From Puia dinghuensis (lineage in GTDB: Bacteria > Bacteroidota > Bacteroidia > Chitinophagales > Chitinophagaceae), in NCBI GenBank assembly GCA_026224995.1, contig JAMFRX010000436.1, positions 1-8,784 on the forward strand: a stretch of DNA of 8,784 nucleotides. The letters run 5' to 3'. Shown one piece after another: positions 5,442-8,784 of the stretch (position 1 is its first letter; every line of letters begins with the position of its first letter). The notes under the pieces were generated by a model. The model ran no database searches. It saw nothing but the letters and a program-made list of their open reading frames with translations, and was not told the DNA's origin. The position numbers and the translations under genes were made by a program.

Positions 5442-8400
5442 TCATACCACTTTTACGTTCCCTGTACGCTTCAGCACGCCCCAGTGTTGCAGCTCTCCTT
5501 TGAAGGCGCGGCGGACGGCCCGGAAGAGCACCAGCCAGGTCAGCCAGCGCCAGATCAACCGCTGTGGTATCAGCCAGATCAGCCGGATCAGGTTCTCCCG
5601 TTCGAAGCTGAAAGCCAGCAATGCTACCGCCAGGTCCACCAGCATGAACACCAGGTAATAGCCCCCTATCTTCGAAGCATTGCCGGTCAGCAGGCCCACG
5701 ATCATAAAGAAGTCGGCTACGGGGATGACAAAAGGAATGATGTATTGAAAGATCAGGATGTTCGGCAGCGCCGCCCAACCCAGCCAGCGGTATTTCCAGT
5801 TCATGAGCGCATCTCTGTTCTTCCAGAAGGTCTGCATGACTCCATAGCTCCAGCGGAACCGCTGCTTGAAGAACTGTTTTAATGTCTCCGGCGCCTCCGT
5901 CATGGCAATGGCCCGGTTATCGTTCTCGATCACATACCCTTGGCGCAGGATGCGGATGGTGAGATCGCAATCTTCCGCCAGCGTATCGGTAGTAAATCCG
6001 CCGGCCTCTTCTATCGCCCGTTTCCGGAAGGCGCCTATCGCACCCGGAACGACGGTGATGGCATTCAGGTAAGCGAATGCCTTCCGGTCGAAGTTCTGGC
6101 TGCTGATGTATTCGATGGCCTGCCACTTGGTCATCAGGTTGACCCGGTTGCCCACTTTTACATTGCCCGCGACAGCGCCGATCGGCCCGCGACCTGCCCG
6201 ACCCCCCTTTCTATCTTCGCCAAAATGTTCCATCAGCAGGCTCACCGCATCGACCCGCAGCTTGGTGTCCGCATCGATGCAGATCACGAATTCCGCCCCG
6301 GACATGCCGATGCCGTAGTTCAGGGCCGAAGCCTTGCCGCCATTGGGCTTGTTGAAGACCTTCACTTTCGGCTCGTTGGCGAAAGCCTGGCTGACCCTTT
6401 CGTAGGTCTCGTCCGTGCTGCCGTCGTTCACGAAGATGATCTCGAAGTTGGGATAATCGCAGTCCAGCAGGCTCTGCACCGAGCTCACCGCGTTGATCTC
6501 TTCGTTATAGGCCGGCACGATGACGCTCACCAGCGGCGCTCCGCTGCCATCCGGCAGCCAGAAAGGCGCAAGTCCATATTTCTTTTCCCGTAAATGTTCC
6601 TTGCTGGCGATAACCGCAATGAATAGCACCCGGGTTACGCTCAGGAGCATGAATACTATAAAAGCGGAGAAGAGGATATGACCGCTCCAATAGCCCAGCT
6701 CCGCAAAATAATAGTTGATCTGCAGCAGATAGTAGCCGCCGCCTTTGGGGACGGGCGGCATCATCTCATCCCTGGTCTTTCCCAGGATCTGCGCCACCGT
6801 GGTGAACTGGAACCCCTTTTTCTGGAAATACTCGATGATATGCGGCAGGGCCTCCACTGTAGCCTCCCGGCTATCCCCACCCGCATCGTGCAGGAGGATG
6901 ATATTGCCGCTCAGCCCGGCCTTCGTCATCTCATTCTTCCGCCGGATCACCCGGTCGTAAATGCTGTCCGCCGGAGTTCCCGGCTCCCAGTCCAGGGGAT
7001 CGATGGATTCCCCGATGTCCAGGTAGTTTTTCGTTCGCGCGATGGCCACGGGGATCAGCTCCTCCCATTTCTCCGGCTCGAAATCCGCGTTGTACGGCGC
7101 CCGGAACATGATGGTGCTGCGACCCGTGATGCACTCGATGAGCAGCCGCGTCGATTCCATCTCCAGGATAGCCCGCCGGGTGCTCACCTTCGCGATATTC
7201 GGATGGGTGAACGTATGGTTGCCGATCTCATGTCCTTCTCTGAATTCCCGCTTGACGATCGGGATATTGTTTTCCGCATTGATGCCCACCACGAAGAAGG
7301 CGGCGGGAACCTTGTATTTACTCAGAATGTCCAGGATCTTGGGCGTATAATTGGGATCGGGCCCGTCATCGAAGGTCAGCACCAGCTTCATCGAATCGGT
7401 GGTCCCATACTTTCGGGCGACGAATTTGCTCGGCAGGCTGTCATAGGTCTCTTCGCTGATCAGCATCTCACCGGTGTTCCTTTCTGTATTGATCCGTCCG
7501 TTGGTAGGTGTCGCGATGATGTCCAGCACTTCCCCGGTCCCTTCGTAGTCTACGAAATCCGCCCCGGCCTTGGCGTCGACCTTGCTGAATTCGGACCAGT
7601 TGAAATGCGCCAGCGCCGACTTCCGCATGTCCTTGTTATAAAAATCCCATACCCGCGGATCCTCGTCCCCCAGCCGCCAGATGGAAGTCCCGGCTATCCC
7701 ATATTCCGTGGCGAACCTAAGGGCGTTGAAGATCGTCGCTGCATCCGTGAACTGCACCTGATGCCGCACGTTGTCGTCATCGTCGTAATCGTAATGCAGA
7801 TTGTAGGAGTCGTTGTCGAAATCGATAGTAGCCTCTTCGTCCTTGGCCGTGAACAGGGCCTGCTGATAGCTCACCGTACGTGAGTACATCGATTTTCCCA
7901 GCCGCCAGTCGTACCCATAGGCCGCCAGACAGAGGATCAGCTTCTGCAGCGGGATATTCTTTACGGCATCATCCACGGCCCCCTCTATCCATTTTTGATG
8001 GGCAATGGGACCAGGGCCCGAATTATCCGAGAACTGGTCATAGGCCATCAGGAAAATATAGTCGTTGTATTTCGAGAGCCCTTTGAAATCGTAGTCTTCG
8101 TTAAAGGGGATAACGTCCTGCGTTACCAGCAGGTGCCTGGCGTGCAGCTGCTCGTAGAGGTCCTTCTGAAAGGAGACCAGGTTCTCGTTGTTCTTCTCCT
8201 CCAGCTCCTCGAAATCTACGTTCACCCCGACAAAGCTGTCCTTCTGCAGGATATTGATCACATCATTGATCAGCCGCTGTTTCTTCACCGGATCGGCGAT
8301 GATCCGCCGGACCGCATCTCCCCGGAAGACCTCTTTGTAGTTGTTGGAAAGGATGGGCAGGACCTTGACCCCCGATTTTTTCATGACATTCCATGCCCGA

Positions 8401-8784
8401 GGATCGATATCGGTAAAAACGGTGTCCGCGGTCGGATCGATGAAGATCCATTCGGGGATCACCATGTTCATCTTGTCGATGTACTCCTGCAGCGAGAGGA
8501 AGGACTGGGCGTCCCAGTCCACATAGAAAGCCGCCCGGATGCCGGCAGGGAACTGGGTGAACGACCGGAAGCTGGTATCGGTGGGTCTGGCGCCCTGCTG
8601 GGCCAGCCGTTCCGAATCCTTTCTGGCCTGGCCCGGAAATGCGCCACCCCGGTAAGGGACCTTTTCGTTGATGTATTTGCGGAACCCGCCGTATTGTTCG
8701 ATCAGACTGTTCTTGAAGAGGAATGTTCTGTTCGTGTCCAGGACCTTCTTGTAGAGCTGGCTTTGCTCCTTCATCCGGAGCAGC
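5442..8784 (-). CDS. GH18 - polysaccharide deacetylase (CE4) - GT2 synthase fusion, 5' end beyond the window
   Basis: A membrane protein of more than 1,110 residues, numbered here from the ATG at 8774. Residues about 78-385 form a GH18-type barrel: FVGVNVDFEE at 181-190 keeps the D187-x-E189 catalytic pair, FLMAYD (241-246) and W366 match the family. Residues 462-665 form a NodB deacetylase with all five motifs: TFDDGPD (467-473), HTFTHP (520-525, metal ligands H520 and H524), RAPY (558-561), DWEPG (595-599) and LLHD (627-630). A helix at about 699-723 leads to a GT2 domain with VNDGS (782-786), DAD (834-836), AEDCDL (933-938) and QRFRW (971-975), the signature of processive synthases such as NodC, PgaC and hyaluronan synthase. 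More membrane helices lie at about 1000-1085. Inferred role: polymerise a beta-linked N-acetylglucosamine-type chain in the cytoplasm, export it, then deacetylate and cleave it outside. The frame is open to the edge (LLR precedes the ATG) and no N-terminal anchor is seen, so the real start is probably outside. Stop TGA at 5444-5442; pdhC follows 47 bases later. Confidence 0.9.
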   Translation of the reverse strand, partial: LLRMKEQSQLYKKVLDTNRTFLFKNSLIEQYGGFRKYINEKVPYRGGAFPGQARKDSERLAQQGARPTDTSFRSFTQFPAGIRAAFYVDWDAQSFLSLQEYIDKMNMVIPEWIFIDPTADTVFTDIDPRAWNVMKKSGVKVLPILSNNYKEVFRGDAVRRIIADPVKKQRLINDVINILQKDSFVGVNVDFEELEEKNNENLVSFQKDLYEQLHARHLLVTQDVIPFNEDYDFKGLSKYNDYIFLMAYDQFSDNSGPGPIAHQKWIEGAVDDAVKNIPLQKLILCLAAYGYDWRLGKSMYSRTVSYQQALFTAKDEEATIDFDNDSYNLHYDYDDDDNVRHQVQFTDAATIFNALRFATEYGIAGTSIWRLGDEDPRVWDFYNKDMRKSALAHFNWSEFSKVDAKAGADFVDYEGTGEVLDIIATPTNGRINTERNTGEMLISEETYDSLPSKFVARKYGTTDSMKLVLTFDDGPDPNYTPKILDILSKYKVPAAFFVVGINAENNIPIVKREFREGHEIGNHTFTHPNIAKVSTRRAILEMESTRLLIECITGRSTIMFRAPYNADFEPEKWEELIPVAIARTKNYLDIGESIDPLDWEPGTPADSIYDRVIRRKNEMTKAGLSGNIILLHDAGGDSREATVEALPHIIEYFQKKGFQFTTVAQILGKTRDEMMPPVPKGGGYYLLQINYYFAELGYWSGHILFSAFIVFMLLSVTRVLFIAVIASKEHLREKKYGLAPFWLPDGSGAPLVSVIVPAYNEEINAVSSVQSLLDCDYPNFEIIFVNDGSTDETYERVSQAFANEPKVKVFNKPNGGKASALNYGIGMSGAEFVICIDADTKLRVDAVSLLMEHFGEDRKGGRAGRGPIGAVAGNVKVGNRVNLMTKWQAIEYISSQNFDRKAFAYLNAITVVPGAIGAFRKRAIEEAGGFTTDTLAEDCDLTIRILRQGYVIENDNRAIAMTEAPETLKQFFKQRFRWSYGVMQTFWKNRDALMNWKYRWLGWAALPNILIFQYIIPFVIPVADFFMIVGLLTGNASKIGGYYLVFMLVDLAVALLAFSFERENLIRLIWLIPQRLIWRWLTWLVLFRAVRRAFKGELQHWGVLKRTGNVKVV

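Noticed and set aside
5418..5882. Plus-strand frames opposite the 3' end of the fusion gene
   Set aside because: The minus frame encodes the GT2 QRFRW motif and membrane helices; the plus products show no domain.
6678..7883. A 401-codon open frame on the plus strand, antisense to the deacetylase and GH18 parts of the fusion gene
   Set aside because: It lies wholly opposite a gene with intact motifs, its translation shows no recognisable domain, and long antisense frames are common in GC-rich coding DNA.
1..8784. CRISPR array, phage genes, integrase or insertion sequence
   Set aside because: No regularly spaced repeats, transposase, integrase or phage protein motifs were seen on either strand.

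Overview
This window looks like chromosomal DNA of a fairly GC-rich member of the Bacteroidota, most likely the Chitinophagaceae or a close relative. The reasons are the style of the protein families (an E2 with two lipoyl domains, an RhlE-type helicase with an RGG-like tail, a very small HTH protein typical of this phylum), the near absence of Shine-Dalgarno sequences (one gene excepted), and two perfect matches to the Bacteroidota -7 promoter element TAnnTTTG in the only long gene-free stretch. The taxonomic call is inference from recognised families; no marker gene is present.

Every protein gene I accept lies on the minus strand, so transcription runs from high to low coordinates. From the right edge: (1) 5442-8784, the 3' part of a large fusion protein with a GH18-type glycosidase domain, a NodB/CE4 polysaccharide deacetylase domain, a transmembrane helix, a processive GT2 synthase domain and further membrane helices. 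Its true start lies beyond the window. (2) 3703-5394, the E2 (dihydrolipoamide acetyltransferase) of pyruvate dehydrogenase, with two nearly identical lipoyl domains. (3) 3322-3543, a 73-residue winged-HTH-like protein. (4) 2792-3321, about 530 bases without a credible protein gene. It holds divergent TAnnTTTG promoters, one firing left into the helicase gene and one firing right into a roughly 320-nt structured RNA candidate that ends at a hairpin terminator beside the HTH stop codon. (5) 989-2791, a DEAD-box RNA helicase of the RhlE group with a basic, repetitive tail and a TTG start. (6) 198-968, a family GH19 chitinase starting with GTG. (7) 1-184, the N-terminus of a membrane protein resembling GT87/DUF2029 glycosyltransferases, cut by the left edge.

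Helicase, chitinase and GT87-like gene are separated by only 20 and 13 bases and could share one transcript. Two unlinked loci here deal with N-acetylglucosamine polymers: the chitinase, which should hydrolyse chitin, and the GH18-CE4-GT2 fusion, which probably makes, trims and deacetylates a polymer of that kind. The E2 and the helicase are housekeeping. The least explained parts are the candidate plus-strand RNA at about 3000-3321 and the fusion protein.
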